Assembly (NCBI RefSeq): GCF_015209965.1
Contig: NZ_MU158690.1
Coordinates: 1,383,598 to 1,447,597 of the forward strand
Source: Sphingobacterium pedocola
GTDB lineage: Bacteria; Bacteroidota; Bacteroidia; Sphingobacteriales; Sphingobacteriaceae
Direction of reading: 5' to 3'
DNA: 64,000 nucleotides
In this document: positions 36,995 through 45,821 of the stretch, in pieces
Layout: each line of letters opens with the position of its first letter
How positions within the stretch are numbered: position 1 is the first letter of the stretch
Notes under the pieces: generated by a model
What the model was told of the DNA's origin: nothing
Seen by the model: the letters and a program-made list of their open reading frames with translations, nothing else
Databases searched by the model: none
Translations under genes and position numbers: made by a program

Positions 36995-38314
36995 ATGAAT
37001 AAAAAAGTTGCTTTCTACACATTGGGATGTAAACTGAATTTCTCAGAAACGTCATCTATTGGTCGTATCTTTAGCGATGCGGGTTATGAAACTACACCGT
37101 TTAACAGTCAAGCGGATGTATATGTTATCAATACCTGCTCGGTTACAGACCACGCAGATAGAAAGTGTAGAAAAGTGGTAAAAGAGGCATTGAAACATTC
37201 TCCGAATGCGTATATAACCATCGTGGGATGTTATGCTCAATTGAAACCGAAAGAAATTGCCGAAATCCCAGGCGTGGATATGGTACTTGGCGCCGCCGAA
37301 AAATTTAATATCATTGAACATATCAATGATTTGACAAAGGAAAAAAAGACTATTATTCATAATGCGCCTATTGATGAAACAAATCAATTTGTTTCTGCAT
37401 TCTCCATTGGAGATCGTACACGCACATTCTTGAAAGTGCAAGACGGATGTGATTACTCCTGTACATTCTGTACGATTCCTTTAGCCCGTGGCGCTAGTCG
37501 CTCTGGTAAGATTGAGGATGTTGTCCGTCAGGCAGAGGAGATTGCAGCCTCCGGTGTTAAGGAAATTGTGCTGACAGGGGTCAATATCGGTGATTTTGGT
37601 GTTCGCGACGGCAAGCGACAAGATAAGTTTTTGGACTTGGTAAAAGCATTGGATGAAGTAGAAGGTATCGATCGCATTCGTATTTCGTCCATAGAGCCAA
37701 ACCTTTTAGCAAACGAGATTATTGAATTTGTGGCGCAATCGAAACGATTTGTACCACATTTTCATATGCCTTTGCAGGCTGGGAATAATAAAGTATTGGC
37801 TCAGATGCGTCGTCGCTATAAACGTGAATTATATGCCGAACGAGTTGCAAAAATAAGATCCTTGATGCCGAACTGTTGTATAGGTGTTGATGTGATCGTG
37901 GGTTTTCCTGGAGAAACGCGCGAAGATTTTATAGATACCTACAATTTCATAAATGAAATGGATATTTCGTATTTGCACGTTTTCACCTACTCCGAGCGCG
38001 AAAATACAATAGCAGCTCAAATGGAAGGAGCTGTTCCTGGAGTACAACGAAGTGATAGAAGTAAAATGTTACATATCCTATCCGAAAAAAAACGACGAGC
38101 TTTTTATGAATCTCAATTGAAAAAAGTAGGAGAGGTACTGTTTGAGTCCGACGTAAAAGAGGGATATATGCACGGTTTTTCTAAAAATTACGTCAAAGTA
38201 CGAACACTTTATGATCCTCTTTTAGTAAATGAGATCGTCCCGGTAAAGTTTATTGCCATAACGGAGAATGGGGAGGTGGATATTGAAGCGTTGCCGGAAG
38301 TATTAGCACATTAA
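36995..38314 (+). CDS. mtaB: tRNA t6A37 methylthiotransferase MtaB
   Basis: Radical-SAM enzyme that converts t6A to ms2t6A at tRNA position 37. The N-terminal UPF0004 domain has YTLGCKLNFSET and NTCSVTDHADRKCRKV with its own cluster cysteines. The radical-SAM motif is QDGCDYSCTFCTIPLARG (CxxxCxxC). A TRAM-like C-terminus ends the protein. The KLNFSE N-terminus fits MtaB rather than MiaB or RimO. The 439 residues fit. TsaB, in the same window, takes part in making the t6A substrate. Confidence 0.94.
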   Translation: MNKKVAFYTLGCKLNFSETSSIGRIFSDAGYETTPFNSQADVYVINTCSVTDHADRKCRKVVKEALKHSPNAYITIVGCYAQLKPKEIAEIPGVDMVLGAAEKFNIIEHINDLTKEKKTIIHNAPIDETNQFVSAFSIGDRTRTFLKVQDGCDYSCTFCTIPLARGASRSGKIEDVVRQAEEIAASGVKEIVLTGVNIGDFGVRDGKRQDKFLDLVKALDEVEGIDRIRISSIEPNLLANEIIEFVAQSKRFVPHFHMPLQAGNNKVLAQMRRRYKRELYAERVAKIRSLMPNCCIGVDVIVGFPGETREDFIDTYNFINEMDISYLHVFTYSERENTIAAQMEGAVPGVQRSDRSKMLHILSEKKRRAFYESQLKKVGEVLFESDVKEGYMHGFSKNYVKVRTLYDPLLVNEIVPVKFIAITENGEVDIEALPEVLAH

Positions 38315-38322
38315 AAAAGCAT

Positions 38323-38353
38323 AAAAAAAAGGAACCGGTAAGTTCCTTTTTTT
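38323..38353. terminator. Bidirectional terminator between mtaB and the phosphate transporter
   Basis: A8-GGAAC, loop CGGTAA, GTTCC-T7. It serves the convergent mtaB and pit genes; its last bases touch the pit stop codon. Confidence 0.88.
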
Positions 38354-40610
38354 ATGTGCTCATACTTCTGGACCTTTCGAACTCTTGGTGCAATCGAATG
38401 AGTTTAAACGTCGAGCTGATTAGCTCATTTGTTTCGAGTAGAATAGAAAAATACAACTTTGAGTTTTTCGGGCTGTTTTCGGATGTTCGAATACGTTCAA
38501 TTTGCCGATCCAAAAATTGGTTATTTATATCTTGCAGTTCTAATCTTTCTTCAATAATATCATCAATTTTAGAGAAATCTTGCCGTTTGTAAACATCGTT
38601 TATTTTGGAATACCATTGCCCCAGTTTTTCCACAATATATTTTAGATCTTTCGCTTGATTAATTTTGAGCGGTTTGTGATTGTTGTCTACATGATCGTAG
38701 ATGTTTGAAGTGATTACACCCAAGTTTTCGACAATATCTTGGAGGTAACCTAAAGATTGAATATAATATCGACTCCCTTTTACGGATGAATCGTCGAGGT
38801 TTCGGATAAAATCATATAACGATGAATTCGTAGAATTAAGATCTTTTTGCAGCTTCTTTACTAATTTTTTATCTGCGTTCAAGGTCACTAAATCTTGATT
38901 AATCAGGCCCTCAATTACATCTTTGTACAGTATATTTGTCTTTGTAATAATCTCGCTGATCTGATTAGCACTGGCCTCCGTTACCTGTTGTAACGTTTGT
39001 ATATCTTTTTTTTCAAGCTGGAGTTTTCGTGCCGACTGCTCTTTTACTTTCCGACCGTGACTTTTCGAATTTCTATATAAGAAAACGGTCAATAAAATGA
39101 TGGCTAATACAAAGGTGATAATTCCGCCGATTTTTAGAAGGTAGGCCAATATAAAAGCACCTGCAAATGCACAGCCTGCCGTGATAAACCAGCCTCCCAC
39201 TACGTGGAAAACTCCCGATACACGATATACAGCACTTTCCCTGCCCCAAGCTCTATCCGCGAAAGCTGTACCCATGGCGACCATAAACGTTACATAGGTC
39301 GTCGATAGAGGCAACTTCATGGAGGTTCCCAGCGCAATCAGACTGCTAGCCACCATTAAATTAACCGATGCCCTAACCATGTCAAACATTGGTTCATCGC
39401 CCGATTTCTTCTTAATGCCTTTTTCCAATGGATTATCAAACTGTTTATCCAGTCGGGCCTGTAATGTTCTAGGCATTACATAGCTTATTATATTGCCGAA
39501 GTTGATAAAGGATCGTACAATCTGACGCGCTAAGGCATTTGACTTAAATCTATCCACCCCCGCATCTTGGTTTGTGAGGCTCATTTCTGTCTCGATGACG
39601 GTTTTTGCTTTTTTCGAAGTCCATAAGGTAATAACCATTATGATCCCTGCAACTAAGAGAATCCAGACCGGGGCGACAATATTATCTGATCCCATTGCAG
39701 CCATCATATAGGTGTTTGGATCGGTGCCCCCAGCTCGAAAAATATCGATAGACTGTATGGCAGCAACCGGGACGCCAATAAAATTGACTAAGTCGTTCCC
39801 GGCAAAAGATAAAGCGAGTGCAAATGTACCTACGCCAATAATCAGCTTTAAAATATTGATATTAAGGCGCGTCAGTATAAAGCTTGTCAACGTAAACAAG
39901 AAAAAGCTTCCTATCAGCAGATTTACCTCATGGCTATTAATCCAATTTCGGGTGTTCTCAGAAATAAAAGTGACTCCCTTGAGTCCTTTTATCAAAATGA
40001 AGTAACTGATAGCCGTTAAGGTAATACCACCAAACAGAACCCCGACAGTCTTTATTTTTTTTTCGAATTGAAAGGTGAAAATGAGCCTCGAAATGTACTG
40101 AACGATCATTCCGACGGTGAATGATAGGAGTACAGATAATAAGATACTGCTCACAATCTCAGTCGCCTTCTCGGTATTGATATAATTAGACAGGGTATTC
40201 CAGGCGGCGCCTTCGCTAATGATTTTGTACATCCCTAAACAGACGGCTGCGCCTAGAAGTTCAAATACGATAGAAACTGTCGTTGAAGTAGGGAGCCCAA
40301 AATAATTAAAGACATCCAATAAGATTACATCGATAATCATGACCGCCAAAAAAATGACCATCACGTCATAAAAACTAAATTGACCGGGTACATAAATGCC
40401 ACTTCGGGCGATTTCCATCATACCGCTAGAGAAGACCGCCCCACAAATAATCCCTATGCTTGCTACGATCATGATGGTCTTAAATGGCATCGCTTTAGAA
40501 CCGATAGCAGAGTTAAGGAAGTTCACCGCATCATTACTAACTCCGACCATTAGATCGATTATTGCCAGGACGATTAACGTGAGTATAATAAGGAATAGGT
40601 AATTTTCCAT
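38352..40610 (-). CDS. PiT-family phosphate transporter with PhoU-like tail
   Basis: Inorganic phosphate permease of 752 residues. The membrane part (about 1-510) has paired PiT signatures GVSNDAVNFLNSAIGSKAM and, later, LSTTYVTFMVAMGTAFADRA, with FAGNDLVNFIGVPVAA between. About residues 516-752 form a soluble, Leu/Ile/Lys/Glu-rich helical tail resembling PhoU or DUF47 regulators, which are usually separate genes. So transporter and regulator appear fused. It uses H+ or Na+ coupling in relatives; the ion is not readable. A TACATTCG box lies 15 bases upstream. Confidence 0.9.
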   Translation of the reverse strand: MENYLFLIILTLIVLAIIDLMVGVSNDAVNFLNSAIGSKAMPFKTIMIVASIGIICGAVFSSGMMEIARSGIYVPGQFSFYDVMVIFLAVMIIDVILLDVFNYFGLPTSTTVSIVFELLGAAVCLGMYKIISEGAAWNTLSNYINTEKATEIVSSILLSVLLSFTVGMIVQYISRLIFTFQFEKKIKTVGVLFGGITLTAISYFILIKGLKGVTFISENTRNWINSHEVNLLIGSFFLFTLTSFILTRLNINILKLIIGVGTFALALSFAGNDLVNFIGVPVAAIQSIDIFRAGGTDPNTYMMAAMGSDNIVAPVWILLVAGIIMVITLWTSKKAKTVIETEMSLTNQDAGVDRFKSNALARQIVRSFINFGNIISYVMPRTLQARLDKQFDNPLEKGIKKKSGDEPMFDMVRASVNLMVASSLIALGTSMKLPLSTTYVTFMVAMGTAFADRAWGRESAVYRVSGVFHVVGGWFITAGCAFAGAFILAYLLKIGGIITFVLAIILLTVFLYRNSKSHGRKVKEQSARKLQLEKKDIQTLQQVTEASANQISEIITKTNILYKDVIEGLINQDLVTLNADKKLVKKLQKDLNSTNSSLYDFIRNLDDSSVKGSRYYIQSLGYLQDIVENLGVITSNIYDHVDNNHKPLKINQAKDLKYIVEKLGQWYSKINDVYKRQDFSKIDDIIEERLELQDINNQFLDRQIERIRTSENSPKNSKLYFSILLETNELISSTFKLIRLHQEFERSRSMST

Positions 40611-40625
40611 AATTAATTTTTCTTT

Positions 40626-40633
40626 CGAATGTA
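40626..40633 (-). promoter_or_regulatory. Predicted -7 box of the phosphate transporter gene
   Basis: Minus strand TACATTCG is one base off TAnnTTTG, 15 bases before the start codon. Confidence 0.4.
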
Positions 40634-40721
40634 GATGATATTAGCGCGATGAATATGATATTGATTTGAATAGCAGTAATTTAGCTCATGTGCGTCTGAA
40701 CGCTGACGCTTTGTCTTTATA

Positions 40722-41474
40722 CTATCTCACGGTTTCTAACCAGTGCTGAGCCATTAAATTGGCTCCGGCGAGCGTTGTATGTACGCCATCTGTAGTCCAG
40801 TACGCCCCATTTGCCCTTTTTTCTGCCTTATCAAAAATAGATTGATACGGAATAAATGCGGCGTTATATTCTTTGGTTATTTCACGTGCTACGTCTTGAT
40901 ATCGTGCTAATTCCGGAAACCAACTGTCATCTACATGCTTCACATTCTTTACGCCGAAAGGCTCGCCAATTATTAATTTCACGTGAGGTAGGGCCGTCAA
41001 GGTTTGATCAAGTAATTTTTTATAGTGCTCTTTGTAAGTATCTGCAGACCCTTCATAGTTGCCATTTCTTTTATGCCAATAATCATTGATACCAATCATA
41101 ATGCTTAGAATATTTGGTTTAAGATCAATACAATCTGTCGCCCATCGTTCAGCAAGCTGTGGTACCTTATTTCCGCTGATGCCCCTGTTATATACGCGTA
41201 TGTTTTTGTCAGCATATTTGTTTAACAAATTGCTTGCCGCAATCATAGCATAACCTTTTCCGAAAGCATCTGTATTATTTGGTTCTACATTATCTCTTTT
41301 ACGACCGTTGTCCGTTATAGAGTCTCCTTGGAATAAAATAATATCGTTTTGATTGATGGTTACTTTCTTACTAGCGACACCAATATGTTCTTTTGCATTT
41401 AATAATGAAGTACCAACCAAGGCGCCTCCTAAAGTAAGCAAGCCTTTTTGTAAAAAATCTCTTCTGTTATCCAT
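40722..41474 (-). CDS. SGNH/GDSL hydrolase with Tat-type signal
   Basis: Secreted esterase-like enzyme of 250 residues. The N-terminus DNRRDFLQKGLLTLGGALVG is a twin-arginine signal, implying export in folded form. SGNH blocks are visible: FQGDSITDNG (Ser nucleophile near residue 52), YNRGISGNKVPQLAERW (Gly/Asn), IMIGINDYWH (Asn) and TDGVHTTLAGANLMAQHW (Asp/His). Family members deacetylate carbohydrates or cleave simple esters; the substrate is unknown. No sugar-degradation neighbours are adjacent. Confidence 0.9.
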   Translation of the reverse strand: MDNRRDFLQKGLLTLGGALVGTSLLNAKEHIGVASKKVTINQNDIILFQGDSITDNGRKRDNVEPNNTDAFGKGYAMIAASNLLNKYADKNIRVYNRGISGNKVPQLAERWATDCIDLKPNILSIMIGINDYWHKRNGNYEGSADTYKEHYKKLLDQTLTALPHVKLIIGEPFGVKNVKHVDDSWFPELARYQDVAREITKEYNAAFIPYQSIFDKAEKRANGAYWTTDGVHTTLAGANLMAQHWLETVR

Positions 41475-41509
41475 TTTTATAGGTGTATTTTTTTTTAAAC
41501 TTAAGAATA

Positions 41510-42697
41510 TTAACAGAATTTATCAATTCCTTCTTTTATTATTTCACAGGCTTGCATTATTTCTTGTTCGGAGATCGTCAATGGAGGAGCAACACGTAAG
41601 GCTGTCTCACAATGCAGGTACCAATCTATCATAATCCCTTTTTCTGCACAGTACTGACTTACCGCATATACTTGCGAAAAGGTTTCCAGTTGTAAGCACA
41701 TCATCAATCCCAATCCTCTGATTTCCTTTATTTTAGGATGGTTTAATTCCTGTCTGAATAACTTCTCTTTAATTTCTACTTGTTCTATAAGCTGCTCCTC
41801 GATAATCACTTGGAGTGAGGCCAGAGCGGCAGAACAGGATACGGGATGTCCACCAAATGTCGTGATATGGCCTAACATAGGATTATCTTTTATAACATCC
41901 ATAATCTGTTTGGATGCTACAAATGCACCGAGGGGCATACCTCCTCCGATTCCTTTAGCTAACATGAGGATATCCGGAACGATACCGAAGTGATTAAAAG
42001 CAAATAATTTTCCGGTGCGGCCAAAACCGGTTTGTATCTCATCAAATATTAGCAGGGCCCCCGTTTCATTACATTTATTACGTAAGGCTTGCATGTAACT
42101 TACACTAGGTACTCGTACTCCTGCCTCACCTTGTATAGCTTCAATAACAACAGCAGCCGTATCATGGGTTATACGAGCTAGGTCCAAAACACTGTTGTAT
42201 TCAATAAATTCGATGTCTGGTAATAGGGGCGCGTAAGCCTGTCGATAGGCCGGATTGCCGATAAGGCTAAGGGCGCCTTGGGTACTCCCATGATAGGCGT
42301 TTTTAGCAGCAATGATTTGCCGGCGACCCGTGTATTTTTTTGCAACTTTCATGGATCCTTCCACGGCCTCAGTTCCCGAGTTGGTGAAGTATACAGATTC
42401 AAAAGGAGCAGGCAGTTGTTTTAAGAGCATTGTCGCAAATTGTACTTGTGGTGCTTGTACAAATTCGCCGTATACGGTTACATGTAGATATTTGTCGAGT
42501 TGTGCTTTAATGGCCTCCAGTATCTTTGGATGACGGTGCCCGATATTACTAACATTAAATCCAGATACCAGGTCTAAGTATTTTTCGCCATGCGGTCCGT
42601 AAAGAAATGAACCTTCCGCTCGTTCAATTTCAATGAGGCGGGGGCTATCAGAAGTTTGGGCAGTATTTTTTAAAAACAGCTCTCTGTTACTAATCAT
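41510..42697 (-). CDS. Class III PLP-dependent aminotransferase
   Basis: Fold type I enzyme of 395 residues. Motifs are SGTEAVEGSMKVAKKYTGR, LIFDEIQTGFGRTGKLFAF and the PLP lysine in LMLAKGIGGGMPLGAFVAS. It resembles acetylornithine or ornithine/4-aminobutyrate aminotransferases, but no arginine genes are adjacent, so the substrate is undecided. A TACCTTCG box lies only 3 bases before the ATG (42701-42708 on the plus coordinates). The gene is downstream of the sigma-factor operon but separated by a terminator. Confidence 0.88.
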   Translation of the reverse strand: MISNRELFLKNTAQTSDSPRLIEIERAEGSFLYGPHGEKYLDLVSGFNVSNIGHRHPKILEAIKAQLDKYLHVTVYGEFVQAPQVQFATMLLKQLPAPFESVYFTNSGTEAVEGSMKVAKKYTGRRQIIAAKNAYHGSTQGALSLIGNPAYRQAYAPLLPDIEFIEYNSVLDLARITHDTAAVVIEAIQGEAGVRVPSVSYMQALRNKCNETGALLIFDEIQTGFGRTGKLFAFNHFGIVPDILMLAKGIGGGMPLGAFVASKQIMDVIKDNPMLGHITTFGGHPVSCSAALASLQVIIEEQLIEQVEIKEKLFRQELNHPKIKEIRGLGLMMCLQLETFSQVYAVSQYCAEKGIMIDWYLHCETALRVAPPLTISEQEIMQACEIIKEGIDKFC

Positions 42698-42723
42698 ATG
42701 CGAAGGTAAGGAAGATTCGCGTT

Positions 42724-42754
42724 AAAAAACAAATAGAAGCGTTACGCCTCTATT
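42724..42754 (-). terminator. Terminator of the sigma-factor operon
   Basis: Minus strand AATAGAGGCG and CGCTTCTATT form a 10-bp stem (one G-U) with a 3-base loop, then TGTTTTTT. It overlaps the stop codon of the small exported protein. Confidence 0.85.
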
Positions 42755-43175
42755 ATCTTTTTGGTCTGCTTTTATATTCTTTAGCCAGCATATTAATGAA
42801 ATCCTCTTCCACCTGGAAGAATTGCGACGCTCTCGACTGTCCGATTACCTGCGCAAATTTACTTCGATATACTTTTTTTACATCCACTTCTTTCGCATCA
42901 AAAGCAATTACATCTCTTTTACCATTGAACGAATTTACATTTTGCGGCGCATTCAACCCTCTTTTTGCCTTTTTAAGATCCCAAATTTCCCGATTATACT
43001 GGTTGTAAATCGGAAAAAACTTTTGCGATTCAGCAGGAGTCAACTTTAACTCCTTGGTGATATAAGCAATTTTCTTATTTTCAATAACTTCAAAGTTCCG
43101 CTGCTGCGCGAACGAAGCCACTTGAAGTGTAAATAAAAAGCAGAGTGTAACTAATATTTGTTTAAAGCGTAGCAT
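42753..43175 (-). CDS. Small exported protein of the ECF sigma operon
   Basis: 140-residue protein with a signal peptide (about 1-23, cleavage near SFAQ) and a basic helical mature part. LKLTPAESQKFFPIYNQYNR resembles the helical hook of Spy/CpxP-like proteins. In relatives such genes are often annotated as sensors of ECF-type sigma factors. It shares an ATG/TAA overlap of one base with the preceding gene, so it is translationally coupled. Function is not established. Confidence 0.7.
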   Translation of the reverse strand: MLRFKQILVTLCFLFTLQVASFAQQRNFEVIENKKIAYITKELKLTPAESQKFFPIYNQYNREIWDLKKAKRGLNAPQNVNSFNGKRDVIAFDAKEVDVKKVYRSKFAQVIGQSRASQFFQVEEDFINMLAKEYKSRPKR

Positions 43176-44167
43176 TATAGCATATAATTTAAGTACTCCT
43201 CGATGTCGTTATCTTTTACTTGATTACCAATTTCCACATTTTCAGGAATATCCAAATACTCCGAGAAAAAGACCAGATCATTGGCATCCGAAACCTGAGC
43301 TAAATAACTAACAATTGCTTCATCAGGTATTCCTGAAAGTGATATGTTCTGTGGCTGTACCACATTATCCTGTTGATTAAGGGATAAGTAGGAGCCTATA
43401 CTTATTATTACAGCTACGGCGGCTACAGCGGCATAAGCTGTCCAATTTTTTCTAGATGGTAAGGTAATGACGCCGGTATCTTGATCTGAATCGAATGGTA
43501 TGTTCTTAATCTCTTTACCAATTGTGTCCGCTGTAATTTTTTCAGACAAAAGATCAAAATATCCAACAGGTACATGATATCCGGTTTCCGTAACTTTAGC
43601 TTTTAATTTTTCCACCGCGATATTTGTTACAATATCTTGCTCTAGTGTTTCAAAGTAAGCTGCTGGGACCTCATAACCATCACGATCTATAATAGCCTTT
43701 AATTGCTCTTCTGCTATTCGATTAAGAATAGAATCTTTAGCTACGTCAACATAGTCTACAGGGATAGTAAGTCCCGTCGTTGTAACCTGGCTACGCAGTG
43801 TTTCTTCAAAAATTTTAACCTGAATTTGATGCACTGATTCTTCAAAGTAATGTTGTGGCACTTCAAATCCGGGTGCAGTAACTTGATTTTTTAATTTTTG
43901 TTCAGCGACTTTGGCTAATATATTGTTTTGAAGTTGTTCGAAGTATCCTTCAGGGGTAACGTGGTTATGTTGTTGAATCGCTAATCTTTCTAATTTTACG
44001 AGCGAGAGAATTACGGACTCCTGCAGGCTGAAGTAGTCTGGGGGCGCGGTAAAAGGATTGGCACGTAATGCTTCAGGAAGCTTATTTCCTCCTAATTCGC
44101 CATGATATGTGTTTATTTCCTTCATCGTATGGGTATAGATGCTTTTATCACTAAAAGGTTTAATCAT
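43175..44167 (-). CDS. Candidate anti-sigma factor with 32-residue tandem repeats
   Basis: 330-residue protein with one membrane helix at about 246-264 (AAVAAVAVIISIGSYLSL). The N-terminal 220 residues consist of six related units. A P-x-x-Y-F/V core starts at residues 42, 72, 104, 136, 168 and 200, so five of six spacings are 30-32 and the last four exactly 32. Each unit carries a helix ending in Leu-Lys and a G-x-x-V turn. Position after the ECF gene and the single helix suggest an anti-sigma factor. No zinc anti-sigma motif (HxxxCxxC) is seen. ATG 44125 is an alternative start. Confidence 0.7.
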   Translation of the reverse strand: MIKPFSDKSIYTHTMKEINTYHGELGGNKLPEALRANPFTAPPDYFSLQESVILSLVKLERLAIQQHNHVTPEGYFEQLQNNILAKVAEQKLKNQVTAPGFEVPQHYFEESVHQIQVKIFEETLRSQVTTTGLTIPVDYVDVAKDSILNRIAEEQLKAIIDRDGYEVPAAYFETLEQDIVTNIAVEKLKAKVTETGYHVPVGYFDLLSEKITADTIGKEIKNIPFDSDQDTGVITLPSRKNWTAYAAVAAVAVIISIGSYLSLNQQDNVVQPQNISLSGIPDEAIVSYLAQVSDANDLVFFSEYLDIPENVEIGNQVKDNDIEEYLNYML

Positions 44168-44705
44168 TCGAGTTAAAAAAATGTTCTATTTTCTTCACCG
44201 CCAAATGATAAGAAGCCTTAAGGGCGCCTACGCTTGTTCCAAGTATTTCCGATATTTCGTCGTATTTAAGATCTTCAAAATATTTCATGTTAAAAACCAG
44301 CCGTTGTTTTTCGGGGAGAATAAGTAAAGCTTGTTGTAACTTAAGTTGCGCTTTATCTCCGTTGAAATAATGACCATCTGCTAGAGTTTCCGACAAGTAT
44401 GCTGAGCTATCATCGTCTAAGGATACATTGTGTTTTTGCTTTTTCTTGTTCAGAAAAGTAATGCATTCGTTCGTAGCGATCCGGTATAACCAGGTGTATA
44501 GTTGGGAATCTTCCCTAAACTTCTCTAAGTTGCGCCACACTTTTATGAAAATATCCTGTGTCACGTCATCCGCATCGTCATGATCAATGACCATGCGTCT
44601 GACGTGCCAATAGATTTTTTGTTGGTATTTTTTTAGCAAATAGCCGAACGCCTCTTCGCGTGTGTGCTCATCAGCAAATTTTGATATGATTAAGGCGTCT
44701 TCCAT
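44160..44705 (-). CDS. ECF-type RNA polymerase sigma factor
   Basis: 181-residue extracytoplasmic-function sigma factor. Region 2 has YQQKIYWHVRRMVIDHDDAD, then DVTQDIFIKVWRNL and the WLYRIATNECITFLNKKK segment. Region 4 has LPEKQRLVFNMKYFEDLKYD, EISEILGTSVGALKASYHLA. It overlaps the candidate anti-sigma gene by 8 bases and begins 5 bases after the transketolase C gene, so it may also be read from the tkt promoter. Target genes are unknown. Confidence 0.93.
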   Translation of the reverse strand: MEDALIISKFADEHTREEAFGYLLKKYQQKIYWHVRRMVIDHDDADDVTQDIFIKVWRNLEKFREDSQLYTWLYRIATNECITFLNKKKQKHNVSLDDDSSAYLSETLADGHYFNGDKAQLKLQQALLILPEKQRLVFNMKYFEDLKYDEISEILGTSVGALKASYHLAVKKIEHFFNSND

Positions 44706-44710
44706 TTGTC

Positions 44711-45664
44711 TTATTTTCTGCTAATAGCTTTTCTTGCAGCTGCCACGATATTGGATGCATTCAGCCCATATTTCTCCATCAATTGTGCAGGGGTTCCGGA
44801 TTCGCCGAAGCTATCATCTACCGCTACATACTCTTGTGGAGTAGGTAATTTTTGAGCCAGTACTTGCGCCACACTATCTCCCAATCCGCCCAAGCGATTA
44901 TGCTCTTCCGCTGTGACGACACACCCCGTCTTAACAACTGATTTTAAAATAGCTTCAGTATCTAATGGTTTGATGGTATGAATGTTGATGATTTCGGCGT
45001 CTATGCCTAATTTTTCTAGTTCTTCACCCGCTTTAATAGCTTCCCATACCAGGTGACCGGTAGCAATTATCGTCACGTCTTTCCCTTCGTTCAGCAAAAC
45101 CGCTTTGCCAATTTCAAATGTTTGATCAGCAGGTGTAAAATTAGGAACAACCGGACGTCCGAAACGTAAATACGCGGGGCCAATATGGCTGGCTAATGCT
45201 ACTGTTGCAGCTTTTGTTTGATTAAAATCACAGGGGTTGATAACCGTCATGCCCGGAAGCATTTTCATCAAGCCGATATCTTCTAGTATTTGGTGAGTCG
45301 CACCATCCTCGCCTAAGGTAAGACCTGCATGCGAAGCACATATCTTCACGTTTTTGTCTGAATATGCAATAGATTGACGAATTTGATCATACACTCTTCC
45401 TGTAGAGAAGTTCGCAAATGTTCCCGTAAAAGGGATTTTTCCTCCAATTGTTAGCCCTGCAGCGATACCCATCATATTTGCTTCTGCGATTCCAATTTGG
45501 AAAAAACGCTCCGGAAATTCTTTGATGAAATCATTCATCTTTAATGATCCGATTAAGTCAGCACAAAGCGCTACTACATTTTCGTTCGTTTTACCGGCTT
45601 CCAATAAACCGGCTCCAAAGCCTGAACGTGTATCTTTTGATTCAGTATATGTGAATTTTTTCAT
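44711..45664 (-). CDS. Transketolase, C-terminal subunit
   Basis: Second half of a split transketolase (317 residues): pyrimidine-binding and C-terminal domains. Motifs are RFFQIGIAEANMMGIAAGL, the region with GEDGATHQILEDIGLMKMLP, YLRFGRPVVPNF and HNRLGGLGDSVAQVLA. It should pair with the subunit encoded at 45822-46670 to move two-carbon units in the pentose phosphate pathway. Split forms are common in Bacteroidota and archaea. A heptamer-repeat spacer separates the two genes. Confidence 0.93.
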   Translation of the reverse strand: MKKFTYTESKDTRSGFGAGLLEAGKTNENVVALCADLIGSLKMNDFIKEFPERFFQIGIAEANMMGIAAGLTIGGKIPFTGTFANFSTGRVYDQIRQSIAYSDKNVKICASHAGLTLGEDGATHQILEDIGLMKMLPGMTVINPCDFNQTKAATVALASHIGPAYLRFGRPVVPNFTPADQTFEIGKAVLLNEGKDVTIIATGHLVWEAIKAGEELEKLGIDAEIINIHTIKPLDTEAILKSVVKTGCVVTAEEHNRLGGLGDSVAQVLAQKLPTPQEYVAVDDSFGESGTPAQLMEKYGLNASNIVAAARKAISRK

Positions 45665-45750
45665 CCGTATGTTTTTTTCAATTGCGGTGAATCTATCGTG
45701 ATTTATTTTTGTCTTTAATGACTTTTAAAATCATGACGGTTTCACGTTGT

Positions 45751-45820
45751 TTTATAGTATTTAGATTTTAGTGATTCGGATTTAGACATTTGAAAACCTC
45801 ATGTCTAACGTCTCGTATAA
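45751..45820. repeat. Degenerate heptamer tandem repeat between the transketolase genes
   Basis: Consecutive 7-base units: TTTATAG, TATTTAG, ATTTTAG, TGATTCG, GATTTAG, ACATTTG, AAAACCT, CATGTCT, AACGTCT, CGTATAA. The common ending TAG/TCT and 7-base step repeat ten times. It lies directly before the stop codon of the upstream gene. Confidence 0.55.
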
Positions 45821-45821
45821 A

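Noticed and set aside
37052..37441. 129-codon minus-strand frame inside mtaB
   Set aside because: Shadow of a well-identified radical-SAM gene; no family features.
43175..44167. CRISPR-like array from the repeated pattern
   Set aside because: The repeat is at protein level with divergent DNA and lies inside a single reading frame.
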